A stretch of DNA of 64,000 nt from Aequorivita soesokkakensis (GCF_001641085.1 NZ_LXIE01000001.1:248001-312000); one strand, 5' to 3'; shown: positions 26,958 to 36,248, counted from the stretch's first letter. A program made the numbers and translations. The notes: generated by a model from the letters alone, not told the origin.

Positions 26958-27995
26958 TTATTTCACATATTCAATCTTGTGAATTTCAGCAGTTTCAGAA
27001 TCAAAGAAACCTTGCTGGTTCATCCATTCATCATTATAAATTTTACTCATATAACGCGAACCGTGGTCTGGGAAGATAACAACAATGTTGCTGTTTTCAT
27101 CAAACTCACCTTCTTCTTCAAGTTGTTTTAAACCCTGCATTGCCGCACCACTTGTGTACCCCACGAAAAGACCTTCGGTTTTTGCAAGTTCGCGCGCTGT
27201 GTGTGCACTAGATTCGTCAGTTACTTTTTCAAATTTGTCAATAATATTGAAATCTGTAGCAGTTGGAATTAAATTTTTACCCAAACCTTCAATGCGGTAA
27301 GGATAGATTTCATTGGCGTCAAATTCCTTTGTTTGGTGGTATTTCTGAAGAACCGAGCCATAAGCATCAATCCCGATAACTTTTATATTTGGGTTTTGTT
27401 CCTTTAAAAAACGGGCCGTTCCAGAAATTGTTCCTCCGGTTCCACTACACGCTACTAAATGTGTAATTTTTCCAGCAGTCTGTTCCCAGATTTCAGGACC
27501 AGTTGTTTGGTAATGTGCATCAATGTTCAATTCATTAAAATATTGATTGATGTAAACCGAGCCTTTAATTTCGCTGTGAAGTTTTTTTGCAACTTCGTAA
27601 TAGGAACGCGGATCGTCAGCGCTAACGTGGGCCGGACACACATAAACTTTGGCGCCCATTGTTTTCAGCATATCAATCTTATCTGCCGAAGATTTTGAGC
27701 TTACCGCCAAAATACATTCATAACCCTTAATGATGCTCACCATTGCAATACTGAAACCTGTATTTCCACTTGTGGTTTCAATAATGGTATCACCTGGTTT
27801 AAGAATGCCTTTTCTTTCGGCTTCTTCAATAATATAAAGTGCAATTCGATCCTTGGTAGAATGTCCCGGGTTGAATGCTTCAACCTTTGCGAAATAATTA
27901 CCCTTCATCTTTTGGGTAATTTTGTTAAGCTTTATTAACGGTGTGTTGCCTATTAGTTCCAACACATTATTATAGGCTTTTATTTCTTCTTTCAT
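26958..27995 (-). CDS. Cysteine-synthase-like PLP enzyme, candidate cysteate synthase
   Basis: A 345-residue fold-type II PLP enzyme. The PLP Lys is in [13 protein letters not shown] (about residue 47), the substrate loop is [10 protein letters not shown], and the phosphate-binding glycine loop is [13 protein letters not shown]. It lacks the regulatory CBS domains of mammalian cystathionine beta-synthase. Such enzymes replace a beta substituent of serine, O-acetylserine or phosphoserine. In sulfonolipid producers of this phylum a member of this fold makes cysteate, the substrate of the neighbouring acyltransferase type. Ordinary cysteine or cystathionine synthesis remains possible. Confidence 0.85.
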   Translation of the reverse strand: MKEEIKAYNNVLELIGNTPLIKLNKITQKMKGNYFAKVEAFNPGHSTKDRIALYIIEEAERKGILKPGDTIIETTSGNTGFSIAMVSIIKGYECILAVSSKSSADKIDMLKTMGAKVYVCPAHVSADDPRSYYEVAKKLHSEIKGSVYINQYFNELNIDAHYQTTGPEIWEQTAGKITHLVACSGTGGTISGTARFLKEQNPNIKVIGIDAYGSVLQKYHQTKEFDANEIYPYRIEGLGKNLIPTATDFNIIDKFEKVTDESSAHTARELAKTEGLFVGYTSGAAMQGLKQLEEEGEFDENSNIVVIFPDHGSRYMSKIYNDEWMNQQGFFDSETAEIHKIEYVK

Positions 27996-28074
27996 AAAGA
28001 GGGAGTTCGTTATAAAAAATACTCAGTGCGAAAACTGAAATTTTAAACCGTACAAAGGTAAGGAAATATTTTTA

Positions 28075-30210
28075 TTACTCATTAATTCCTTCCAAATCCA
28101 ATAAAAAGGCATAATCCATCGCAACTTCCTTCAACGCTTCAAAACGCCCGGAAGCCCCGCCGTGGCCTGCATCCATATTGGTTTGCAACAATAAAATATT
28201 ATTGTCGGTTTTTAAATCCCGAAGTTTGGCAACCCATTTTGCTGGTTCCCAATATTGCACTTGGCTATCGTGCAATCCCGTTGTTACAAGCATATTTGGG
28301 TATGTTTTTGCCTCCACATTATCATATGGTGAATAACTTTTAATATAATTATAATATTCGGCTTCGTTTGGATTTCCCCATTCGTCATATTCTCCAGTTG
28401 TAAGTGGAATAGAATCGTCCAGCATTGTGGTAACAACATCCACAAATGGTACCGAAGCAATTACACCATGGTATAATTCCGGAGCCATATTGGTAATCGC
28501 GCCCATTAAAAGTCCGCCTGCGGAACCACCCGAAGCGTAAAGATGTTCTTTTGAAGTATAGCCTTCGGAAATCAAATATTTTGAAGCATCAATAAAATCT
28601 GTAAAAGTGTTTTTCTTTTTCAGCAGTTTTCCGTCTTCATACCACTGCCGCCCCATATATTCCCCACCGCGGATGTGTGCAATTACATAAATAAATCCGC
28701 GATCCAAAAGACTTAAGCGTACCGTTGAAAAATAGGGATCCATCGTGGCTCCGTACGAACCGTAACCATAAATAAGCAACGGATTCTTCCCATCTTTTTT
28801 AATGCCTTTTCTGTAGATAACCGACATTGGGATTTTTGTTCCGTCTTCCGCAGTTGCCCATAAACGCTCAGTTTCATAATTGTCTTTATCAAACTTTCCG
28901 CCCAAAACTTCAGTTTCCTTCAAAACCGTTTTTGCTTTGGTTTCCATGTTGAAATCGATAACGGAAGCTGGTGTATTCAAAGAGTTGTAGCCGTAACGAA
29001 GTATTTTCGTGTCAAACTCCGGGTTTTGGGTAGTGAAAGCCGTATAGGTTTCATTATCAAAAGGAAGGTAATAATCCTCCTTGCCATCCCACTTTTTTAT
29101 ACGGATTTTGGTGAGTCCATTATTTCGTTCGCTCACTACCAAATAATCCTTAAAAATATCAATATCCTCCACCAAAACATCATTTCTGTGCGGGATCATA
29201 TCAACCCAATTTTCTTTGGAAGTTTTGTCTTCCGAAGTTTTCATCAGTTTAAAATTGAGCGCTTTGTCCTTATTGGTCAACACATACCAATTGTTGCCAT
29301 AATGCGAAATGCTGTACTCCAACCCTCTTTCGCGCGGTTGAAATATTTTAAATTCGCCCATCGGGTTATCCGCATCCAAAACCCTGTATTCTGAAGTAAG
29401 TGTGCTGTAACAACCGATCACTATATATTTTTTCGATTTCGTTTTATAAACATAAGTTCCAAAAGTTTCATCCTCTTCAGTAAAAACGAGTTCGTCCGTA
29501 ATTGGGTCGGTGCCCATAGTATGCCTGTAAATTCTATCGGCACGCAATGTTTTTTCATCTTTACGTGTGTAAAAAAGGGTTTTGTTGTCGCTGCCCCAAG
29601 TTGCACTTCCCGTTGTCAGCGGAATTCTTTCGGGATAGATTTCGCCAGTTTTTAGGTTTTTTATGAAAATATCATACTTTCTTCTGCTTAACGTATCTAC
29701 GCCAAAAGAAACGAGATTGTTATCCTCAGAAACATTTAAGCCGTTAAGATTGTAATAGGAATGGCCTTTCGCCATTTCGTTTACATCAAAAAGAATTTCT
29801 TCCGAAGCCTCCAAAGAACCTTTTTTTCGTGTGTAGATTGGATAATCCTTGCCAGTTTCAAAGCGGGTTATGTAATAATATCCGTTCAATTTGTACGGAA
29901 CAGATTCATCATCCTCCTTTATGCGAGCCTTCATTTCCTCAAAAAGATCTTCTTTGAACTTTTTGGTATGCTCAGTCATTGCTTCGTAATATTTGTTTTC
30001 GTCCTTCAAATAATCAATGACCTTTTCATCTTCGGGATTGTTTAACCAGTAATAATTATCTACACGAACATCGCCATGGGCTTTTAATTCCTTGGCAATT
30101 TTTTCGGCTTTGGGGGGAGTAATTTTCATAATTTCCGTTGAAGTTTCCTGCGCATTTATTGAAGCGGCAAAAGTAAGGCTTGCAAATGAAACAAATACAA
30201 ATTTTTTCAT
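28075..30210 (-). CDS. S9 family peptidase, oligopeptidase B-like, exported
   Basis: A 711-residue prolyl-oligopeptidase-family serine peptidase. It carries a signal peptide (FVFVSFASLTFAASINAQ), so it is probably periplasmic, unlike the cytosolic E. coli enzyme. An N-terminal beta-propeller (about 80-430) precedes the catalytic domain: Ser in YASGGSAGGLLMG (about residue 555), Asp and His in LHDSQVQYWEPA and MDAGHGGASGRF. The sequence IAHIRGGEYMGRQWYEDGK is typical of oligopeptidase B, which cleaves short peptides after basic residues. Confidence 0.9.
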   Translation of the reverse strand: MKKFVFVSFASLTFAASINAQETSTEIMKITPPKAEKIAKELKAHGDVRVDNYYWLNNPEDEKVIDYLKDENKYYEAMTEHTKKFKEDLFEEMKARIKEDDESVPYKLNGYYYITRFETGKDYPIYTRKKGSLEASEEILFDVNEMAKGHSYYNLNGLNVSEDNNLVSFGVDTLSRRKYDIFIKNLKTGEIYPERIPLTTGSATWGSDNKTLFYTRKDEKTLRADRIYRHTMGTDPITDELVFTEEDETFGTYVYKTKSKKYIVIGCYSTLTSEYRVLDADNPMGEFKIFQPRERGLEYSISHYGNNWYVLTNKDKALNFKLMKTSEDKTSKENWVDMIPHRNDVLVEDIDIFKDYLVVSERNNGLTKIRIKKWDGKEDYYLPFDNETYTAFTTQNPEFDTKILRYGYNSLNTPASVIDFNMETKAKTVLKETEVLGGKFDKDNYETERLWATAEDGTKIPMSVIYRKGIKKDGKNPLLIYGYGSYGATMDPYFSTVRLSLLDRGFIYVIAHIRGGEYMGRQWYEDGKLLKKKNTFTDFIDASKYLISEGYTSKEHLYASGGSAGGLLMGAITNMAPELYHGVIASVPFVDVVTTMLDDSIPLTTGEYDEWGNPNEAEYYNYIKSYSPYDNVEAKTYPNMLVTTGLHDSQVQYWEPAKWVAKLRDLKTDNNILLLQTNMDAGHGGASGRFEALKEVAMDYAFLLDLEGINE

Positions 30211-30218
30211 AATTGAAA

Positions 30219-30251
30219 TTGGTTAAAAAGTTATACAAAGTAGTAAATTTG
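30219..30251 (+). promoter_or_regulatory. Flavobacterial promoter for ybaB (TTG-N22-TAAATTTG)
   Basis: TAAATTTG at 30244-30251 is a perfect -7 element. A TTG at 30219 lies 22 bp upstream. It stands between the divergent peptidase and ybaB genes and reads toward ybaB. Confidence 0.5.
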
Positions 30252-30273
30252 TAGCAAACTAAAACGAAAAAAC

Positions 30274-30597
30274 ATGTTTGGAGATTTAATGGGAATGATG
30301 GGCAAACTGAAAGAAACCCAAGAAAAAGTTGAAGCCACCAAAAAGCGCTTAGACACCGTATTAATTGACGAAAGCAGCAGCGATGGACTTTTAAAAATAA
30401 CACTTACCGCAAATAGAAAAATAAAATCTATTGAAATAGACGAGCGTCTGCTGGAGGACAAAGAGCAATTGGAAGATTATTTAATACTTACTTTGAATAA
30501 AGCAATCGAAAAAGCCACAAACGTAAACGAAACTGAAATTGCTGCCGTTGCCAAAGAAGGAATGCCGAACATTCCGGGGATGGATATGTTTAAGTAA
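30274..30597 (+). CDS. YbaB/EbfC family nucleoid-associated protein
   Basis: A 107-residue DNA-binding protein, a dimer in the family. The opening [29 protein letters not shown] is a helix. The central strands include [21 protein letters not shown], and the protein ends [10 protein letters not shown]. In many bacteria the gene sits next to dnaX and recR; here it stands alone. Confidence 0.9.
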   Translation: MFGDLMGMMGKLKETQEKVEATKKRLDTVLIDESSSDGLLKITLTANRKIKSIEIDERLLEDKEQLEDYLILTLNKAIEKATNVNETEIAAVAKEGMPNIPGMDMFK

Positions 30598-30700
30598 ACG
30601 AATGCTAAAATTTTTATAAAAGCTTTGGCTAGCTTTTAAAACTTGTTGTTTTTCACGATATTGGGCGTTCAAGTATTCATTAATTCTTAAACACCTAATT

Positions 30701-31021
30701 ATGTTTGAACTTAAAAAAAGCGGTGATAAATTTCACTTTACCTTAAAAGCGGCCAACGGACAAGTAATTCTTTCTAGCCAGATGTATGCCTCAAAAGCTT
30801 CCGCAATGAACGGGATTGAATCTGTTCAAAAAAACTGTGGAAAAGACGAAAGCTTTGAAATGAAAACTGCAAAAAACGGTAAAATTCATTTTAACATTAA
30901 GGCCAGCAATGGGCAAATTATTGGCAGTAGCCAAATGTATGCTGCCGAGAGCGGTGCCAAAAACGGAATTGAATCCGTGAGAAAAAATGCTCCTGGAGCA
31001 TCCGTAAAAGAAGTTGAGTAA
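30701..31021 (+). CDS. YegP-family protein with two DUF1508 repeats
   Basis: A 106-residue protein made of two similar halves: FHFTLKAANGQVILSSQMYASKASAMNGIESVQKN and IHFNIKASNGQIIGSSQMYA..KNGIESVRKN. This duplicated DUF1508 unit is the YegP fold. It is cytoplasmic with no signal peptide. The function is unknown. A hairpin at 31032-31078 follows. Confidence 0.9.
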   Translation: MFELKKSGDKFHFTLKAANGQVILSSQMYASKASAMNGIESVQKNCGKDESFEMKTAKNGKIHFNIKASNGQIIGSSQMYAAESGAKNGIESVRKNAPGASVKEVE

Positions 31022-31031
31022 ATTATATTTT

Positions 31032-31078
31032 GCCGCGAATCCACGAAAATTTTAAGTAAACATTCGTGAATTCGCGGC
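31032..31078. terminator. Hairpin terminator between convergent genes
   Basis: GCCGCGAATCCACGAA pairs with TTCGTGAATTCGCGGC (one mismatch) around a 15-nt loop, followed by a T run on the plus strand. The arms resemble those of the hairpin at 48129-48174, so this may be a dispersed element used as a terminator. Confidence 0.75.
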
Positions 31079-31092
31079 TATTTTTTTCACAG

Positions 31093-32115
31093 CTATTTAT
31101 AGTTTTTCAGAATCTCCAAAAACTTTTCGTGCATTTCATCGGTATAATCCAGATGTGTAACAATCCGAAGTTTTCCCTGCCCCATTCCACTTATTTTTAT
31201 ATTCTTCTGAAGCAGATCCTGCATAAATTTTTCTTCAGAAATTCCTTCCGATAGGTAGAAAATAACAATGTTTGTTTCTGTAGGTTCCACCTTTTTCACA
31301 AAAGGTTGTTTTGAAAGTATTTCTGCAATTTCAGAAGCTTTTTTATGATCTTCCGCCAAACGTTGCACGTGGTTGTCCAACGCATAAATACCCGCAGCGG
31401 CCATAAAACCGATCTGTCGCATCCCGCCGCCCAAAACTTTACGTACGCGCATGGCCTTTTGCATAATTTCTTTTTTTCCAATCAAAACACTCCCCATTGG
31501 CGTTCCCAAACCTTTGCTCAAACAAACGGAAATAGTGTCGAAAATCTTTCCATAATTTTTCGGGTCTTCTTTTTTTGCAACGAGTGCGTTCCAAATTCGC
31601 GCGCCGTCAAGATGAAGCCCTAATCCGTGTTTATCACATATCTTTCGAATATTTTCAATTTCAGAAAAATCATAACACGCTCCGCCGCCTTTGTTGGTAG
31701 TGTTTTCAAGGCAAACCAAACTAGTTAAAGGACTGTGGTAAAAATCCGGTGGATTGATGTTTTCCTCAACCTGCGCAACGGTAATCATTCCCCTATTTCC
31801 ATCCAAAAGTTTGCACGAAACCCCACTATTGAACGAAACACCGCCACCTTCATAATTATAAACATGGGCCCATTTATCGGCAATCAACTGTTCACCAGGC
31901 TGGGTGTGCATTTTTATGGCTGCTTGGTTTGCCATACTTCCCGTGGGAAAAAACAGTGCTGTATCCATTCCGAACATATCTGCTAATTTCTGTTCCAGCC
32001 TGTTGGTCGTGGGATCCTCTTTATAAACATCGTCGCCCACTTCAGCAGTTATGATTGCTTGCATCATTGCCTGGGTAGGCTTAGTTACCGTATCACTTCT
32101 TAAATCTATAATCAT
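31093..32115 (-). CDS. Threonine aldolase family PLP enzyme
   Basis: A 340-residue fold-type I PLP enzyme that cleaves threonine or allo-threonine to glycine and acetaldehyde. The opening IDLRSDTVTKPTQAMMQAI and EDPTTNRLEQKLA are diagnostic. LHLDGARIWNALVA holds the PLP-contacting Asp, and the PLP Lys is in VCLSKGLGTPMGSVL (about residue 195). Length is normal. A hypothetical gene ends 10 bp upstream on the same strand, so the two may share a transcript. Confidence 0.9.
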   Translation of the reverse strand: MIIDLRSDTVTKPTQAMMQAIITAEVGDDVYKEDPTTNRLEQKLADMFGMDTALFFPTGSMANQAAIKMHTQPGEQLIADKWAHVYNYEGGGVSFNSGVSCKLLDGNRGMITVAQVEENINPPDFYHSPLTSLVCLENTTNKGGGACYDFSEIENIRKICDKHGLGLHLDGARIWNALVAKKEDPKNYGKIFDTISVCLSKGLGTPMGSVLIGKKEIMQKAMRVRKVLGGGMRQIGFMAAAGIYALDNHVQRLAEDHKKASEIAEILSKQPFVKKVEPTETNIVIFYLSEGISEEKFMQDLLQKNIKISGMGQGKLRIVTHLDYTDEMHEKFLEILKNYK

Positions 32116-32124
32116 TTTATATTT

Positions 32125-32754
32125 TTAATCTTCGCGAAAAAACTTTCCGCTTTCCTCAAAATTCTTTACTAGCTCTGAAATTTCCTTGTCCAACGAAACC
32201 AATTCAAGTGAATTATTGTGTTCCGCATTCACATTTTTATATTTTGAATCATTGCTCAAATCAAACTCCTTAAAACTTTTTTCAAACGCATCTCTTCCAA
32301 AGACAAATTTGTACTCTTTGTGGCAAGAACTTACAAACATATTTCCGAAGGCATTGTTATCCACTTTTTCACCTTCATAGGGCTTAACTTCCTCGGTTTT
32401 TAAAGCTTCTTTATTTTTTAATATTTTTGACATTTCCTTGCTGATTCCCACAGATATAGGCTTAAAACTTCCACAATTGTCAAATTTTTGAAGTTTCATG
32501 ATTTTATCGTCTTCTTTCCAAAAAACATACACCGAATAATAAGTGGAAGTTGACGTACAAAGTTTTCCGTCGGGCAGGGTAAACATTTGTATATTTCCTT
32601 CGCAATAGTCCTTTCGGTAAAACCGCTCGGGATTTGCCTGCAATTCCAGCTCTGCCATTTTTTGGGAAACCAGGTTGTCAACAAAAGCTTCATCGTTTTG
32701 GGCGAACCCAATACTTGCTATCATTAAAATGAAAAGAAAAAATATATTTTTCAT
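32125..32754 (-). CDS. Hypothetical secreted protein
   Basis: A 209-residue protein with a signal peptide (NIFFLFILMIASIGFAQ) and a soluble, charged mature part with several cysteines (DYCEG; DNCGSF; SSCHKEY). I recognise no family. It lies 9 bp upstream of the threonine aldolase start on the same strand, which suggests co-transcription but not a shared function. Confidence 0.7.
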   Translation of the reverse strand: MKNIFFLFILMIASIGFAQNDEAFVDNLVSQKMAELELQANPERFYRKDYCEGNIQMFTLPDGKLCTSTSTYYSVYVFWKEDDKIMKLQKFDNCGSFKPISVGISKEMSKILKNKEALKTEEVKPYEGEKVDNNAFGNMFVSSCHKEYKFVFGRDAFEKSFKEFDLSNDSKYKNVNAEHNNSLELVSLDKEISELVKNFEESGKFFRED

Positions 32755-32920
32755 AGGAAGTTATTTTATTGCAAATTTAAAATTTGGAAAGCTTGTTTTC
32801 AAAAAGTATAAAATTAGCCGAAAAATACTTTCCGCTCACGAAGTTAATAGTATTTTTGAAACATAAAATTTTGAAGCACTGTATTCAAAATTAGAAAAAT
32901 GAACTTTTATTAAAGAGATA

Positions 32921-32934
32921 CCCGCTTTCGCGGG
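32921..32934. repeat. REP-like hairpin CCCGCTTTCGCGGG before prfB
   Basis: A GC-rich 5-bp stem in AT-rich DNA ending 8 bp before the prfB ATG. GAGATACCCGC...GCGGG elements are dispersed in flavobacterial genomes. Here it occupies the position of the leader and ribosome-binding region. Confidence 0.45.
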
Positions 32935-32941
32935 CACGAGT

Positions 32942-34049
32942 ATGACTACAACAGACCAAATCAAAGACCTTAAGTCGCGGCTGGACGCCTTGAGGCGCTA
33001 TCTTTGACATTGCTGGCAAAAATATAGAGATTACCAACGACGAAGAAAAAACCTTTGATCCCAACTTTTGGAACAACCCGCGCGAAGCTGAAGCTTTTAT
33101 GAAGGTTTTGCGTACCAAAAAAAAATGGGTAACAGATTTTGAAGCAGCTTTAAATTTTACCGAAGAAACCGAAATTCTGCTCGATTTTTATAAAGAAGGC
33201 GAAGGCACTGCTGAACAGGTTGATGCCGCATTTGAAAAAGCCGAAAATGCTATTGAGGCATTGGAATTCCGTAATATGCTTGGCGAAGAAGGCGATGATA
33301 TGAGTGCCGTACTTCAAATTACGGCCGGCGCTGGCGGAACCGAAAGCTGTGATTGGGCACAAATGCTTATGCGCATGTACCTAATGTGGGCGCAAAAAAA
33401 CGGTTATAAAGTAAAGGAACTCAACTTTCAGGCGGGCGATGTTGCTGGCGTAAAAACTGTAACCTTGGAAATTGAGGGCGAATACGCCTTTGGTTGGTTA
33501 AAAAGTGAAAATGGAGTCCACCGATTAGTGCGTATTTCCCCTTTTGATAGTAATGCAAAACGGCACACAAGTTTTGCGAGTGTTTATGTTTATCCGTTGG
33601 TGGATGATACCATTGAGATTGAAATAAACCCGGCCGATATTTCCTGGGATTTTGCCCGAAGCAGCGGTGCCGGTGGACAAAACGTAAATAAGGTTGAAAC
33701 AAAAGCCATTCTTACCCACCACCCTACCGGAATTGTAATTCACAATAGTGAAACGCGCAGTCAATTGGATAATCGCGAAAAAGCGATGCAGATGCTTAAG
33801 TCGCAATTGTATGAAATTGAACTGCGGAAACAACTTGCCCAACGTGCCGAAATAGAAGATAGCAAATTGGCTATAGAATGGGGCTCGCAGATCCGGAATT
33901 ATGTTTTGCACCCTTATAAATTGGTTAAAGACGTTCGTACTGCGCACGAAACCGGAAACACCGACGCTATGCTTGATGGTGAGATTGACGAATTTTTAAA
34001 GGCGTATTTGATGATGACTGGACAGAAAGAGAAAAAAGATGAGATTTAA
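32942..34049 (+). CDS. prfB: Peptide chain release factor 2, programmed +1 frameshift
   Basis: RF2 of 368 residues, translated in two frames. The first 21 codons from the ATG at 32942 end at an in-frame TGA (33005-33007) within CTT TGA C. A +1 slip continues in the frame that runs to 34049. RF2 features: SPF-type tripeptide in RISPFDSNAKRHTSFAS, and the catalytic GGQ in SSGAGGQNVNKVETKA. It releases peptides at UGA and UAA, and the frameshift lets RF2 regulate its own level. A naive ORF caller starts only at 33099 and loses the N-terminal helices. Confidence 0.95.
32999..33008 (+). promoter_or_regulatory. prfB +1 frameshift site (TAT CTT TGA C)
   Basis: TATCTTTGAC is identical to the classical RF2 recoding site. 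A GAGG at 32992-32995 lies where the stimulatory Shine-Dalgarno-like AGGGGG lies in E. coli; it is weaker here. Reading CTT, skipping one T and continuing at GAC joins the two frames exactly. Confidence 0.95.
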
Positions 34050-34053
34050 AAAA

Positions 34054-34092
34054 CAAAGGGAACAAGATTTGAAAAAATCTTCGTTCCCTTTG
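34054..34092 (-). terminator. Hairpin terminator behind the TPP-like aptamer
   Basis: CAAAGGGAAC...AAGATTT pairs with AAATCTT...GTTCCCTTTG. The run of six T needed for intrinsic termination is on the minus strand, directly after the aptamer at 34096-34181. It can also stop prfB from the plus strand, but with a poorer T run. Confidence 0.8.
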
Positions 34093-34095
34093 CAA

Positions 34096-34181
34096 ATCAT
34101 ATTTCTTCTGTTGGCATTATCCTTCGAAGTTCGACGGGTATAATCTCAGCTGTTATGAAAACTTAAGCACCCCGATATGAT
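34096..34181 (-). ncRNA. TPP-riboswitch-like aptamer without a thiamine gene
   Basis: On the minus strand the conserved thi-box blocks occur in the right order: GGGGTGC, GCTGAGA, ACCC, GAAC and GGATAATGCC. They are enclosed by a P1 stem of ATCATAT and ATATGAT. The usual GAACCTG segment is shortened to GAACTTCG, so the element is divergent. A terminator follows at once, the normal expression platform. Beyond it lies only prfB on the opposite strand, so no thiamine gene is under its control. Confidence 0.75.
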
Positions 34182-34248
34182 AGTCTTATAAAAGTACGAT
34201 ATTAAAATTTATAAGCACGTTGCTTTTTCAAAACTTTAACATTGAAAA

Positions 34249-34419
34249 TTAACTGCGCTTTCTGCCCACAAAATCTGTAGTCCAAAATACAAGTAATAGA
34301 ATTACAAAAATACCGCTTATGTATTTTGCAGGCTCTAATCCCCCATCTCCAAGGCCTATAAACCCAATAACGCCAAACACAATGGCCAAAATAATATAGA
34401 TTGCTTTCCAGTGAAGCAT
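34249..34419 (-). CDS. Small DUF1328-like membrane protein
   Basis: A 56-residue protein starting at the ATG at 34419. It has two hydrophobic helices (YIILAIVFGVIGFIGLG and YISGIFVILLLVFW), an MLHWKAI opening and a basic end (GRKRS). The pattern resembles the DUF1328/YtjA small membrane proteins. It is preceded by AT-rich DNA and followed 67 bp later by the TPP-like aptamer on the same strand. The function is unknown. Confidence 0.65.
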   Translation of the reverse strand: MLHWKAIYIILAIVFGVIGFIGLGDGGLEPAKYISGIFVILLLVFWTTDFVGRKRS

Positions 34420-34515
34420 GAGGAGGTTGGTTTTGGTTGTTTAAAACTTTGAACTAAAGTTAAAACAATTCACGGATTTTTTTTAGAAAAAACCAAATAA
34501 TTTTAACACAATATT

Positions 34516-36246
34516 CTAATTTTCTACACCTTCGAAATAACTTTTTGAAGATAAATACGAGCCTTCTTCAGAATATCCTTCCAATGAAATTTCAAAAGTT
34601 CCTGCTACGTCTGATGTGTAGAATGTAACAACGCCACCATTTTCGGCAGGATTAAAATCGGCCTTCCAAAGCAATTGTACCCTATAATCAGGAATTCTTG
34701 CATTTTCAGACTTTTGGGAATAATCTGGGCGGAAATACTTTTTGTCTTTCACTGCAGGTGGAAGATTTAATTCTTCAATATATCCTTCTTTTTTTGTGGG
34801 TACAAAATCACCTTTTTTGGTTTCTACTGCTATTACCCCACTGAATAGTTTTGGGCCAAACCTATAGGGCTGGTTAATAACACGTATGCTTTTTATCTCT
34901 CTGGCATTATAGTTAATCAAATCTTCATTGTTCAAAATTTGCATGCCATCCATTAGCACCAACGGCGGTATAGCATTAAAGTTTGCGGTTCCATTTGGGT
35001 CATATTCATTGTTTACAACAAATCTACTATCACTTCCACTTCCTCGAATGGCTGCAAGCGTCACAACTTCAACAAAAGTTTCTTTTACGGTAGAAAAACG
35101 GGTATAATCATCCAATAAGAACACTGTGCCTAAATTATTATAAAACGGTAAGTTCATTTCATTTTTAAGAATACTATCCTTTTTTGCATCATAATATGCA
35201 TTTTCAATTTGCATTTGCACACTTCGTTCCTGCAGCCAGTTTTTCAATTCAGTACCCAATTTTAAAAATGATGCTCTTTTTTTGCCCAAATCAAAATCTT
35301 TTTTATCTAAAACAAGATTAAAGTTTGTAGCTTCAGAAGGGGTTTCATTTAATTGCACAATACTTTTTTCAGCATTATATCCTTCGGGCACAGAAAAGAA
35401 AAACCTTCCATTACTATTGGTTTTTGCAATTTTAAAAACATAATCCTTTCCCGGAATTGTAAGCGAGACTTCCTTGTTCGGCATAGGTTGATTAGAAGTT
35501 TTGGAAAACACTACACCTGAAATAATTTCGCCACGAAGCTCAGGTATATAAAAGGTTTCTGAAAGTTTGCCTTTTGTACTATTCGTAGATTTATCCGAAA
35601 TCTCAATTGGATCCATTTTCCGAACAGAAAGCACGTAATTTCCACGGTTGTTAACCGGTAGATTTTCAATATTTACAGTAACTTTTTCGCGATACCCATA
35701 AATAGTTTTGTCTGTCGTGATTTGATTTCCCAATTGCGATTTTAAGTTTTCTTGCGGCGTAAATTCTGGTGTCTTTTTTAGAAATACAGTATCCATTGAC
35801 TTTCCAATAATTTTCTCTGTCTTTACAAAAGAGTTTAAAACATAAATATACCTCTCCACAAAAGCGTCTTGACTGTTGTTCCTTGAAAAATTGGTATAGC
35901 CAATGAGTCTATAAATACCTGTTTTCAGAGAAGAAGGAATGAAAAAGTCACCATTTGCAGTTCCATTTTCCACTTTCAATTTATGGCTAAAAACTACGGA
36001 ATCATTTTCGTTGCGCATAGAAACGTATAGCACCTTGCTAAGGCTGCTTTTTTTATTGGCAGCGCTGAGATTATAGGCTTTATATTGGAGTAATTCGCCA
36101 GCCAAAAGCAGGTTTGAATTGATTGAAAGTTGCACATTTTCTTTTGGGAAAACTTTTGTGTCAGCTGCAACTTCCGATTTGGGAATTTGCGCAGTTGCAA
36201 AAATTCCGAAAAGTAAAAATGCTATGAATATCGATTTTTTTATCAT
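34516..36246 (-). CDS. Exported macroglobulin-like/TonB-plug-like protein
   Basis: A 576-residue protein. I choose the ATG at 36246, which precedes a signal peptide (FIAFLLFGIFATAQ). The longer frame overlaps the upstream gene. An N-terminal MG2-like beta domain (LSINSNLLLAGELLQYKAY; GIYRLIGYTNF) is followed by a carboxypeptidase-regulatory-like domain (GVVFSKTSNQPMPNKEVSLT) and a plug-like segment (PLVLMDGMQILNNEDLINY; FSGVIAVETKKG). There is no barrel. It is the last gene of the TonB receptor/DUF4249 operon, 2 bp from its neighbour, and may work with the receptor at the outer membrane. Confidence 0.75.
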   Translation of the reverse strand: MIKKSIFIAFLLFGIFATAQIPKSEVAADTKVFPKENVQLSINSNLLLAGELLQYKAYNLSAANKKSSLSKVLYVSMRNENDSVVFSHKLKVENGTANGDFFIPSSLKTGIYRLIGYTNFSRNNSQDAFVERYIYVLNSFVKTEKIIGKSMDTVFLKKTPEFTPQENLKSQLGNQITTDKTIYGYREKVTVNIENLPVNNRGNYVLSVRKMDPIEISDKSTNSTKGKLSETFYIPELRGEIISGVVFSKTSNQPMPNKEVSLTIPGKDYVFKIAKTNSNGRFFFSVPEGYNAEKSIVQLNETPSEATNFNLVLDKKDFDLGKKRASFLKLGTELKNWLQERSVQMQIENAYYDAKKDSILKNEMNLPFYNNLGTVFLLDDYTRFSTVKETFVEVVTLAAIRGSGSDSRFVVNNEYDPNGTANFNAIPPLVLMDGMQILNNEDLINYNAREIKSIRVINQPYRFGPKLFSGVIAVETKKGDFVPTKKEGYIEELNLPPAVKDKKYFRPDYSQKSENARIPDYRVQLLWKADFNPAENGGVVTFYTSDVAGTFEISLEGYSEEGSYLSSKSYFEGVEN

Positions 36247-36248
36247 AA

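Noticed and set aside
33099-34049. prfB as a complete gene starting at 33099
   Set aside because: This start would remove the N-terminal helices of RF2. The CTT TGA C recoding site joins the upstream 21 codons exactly.
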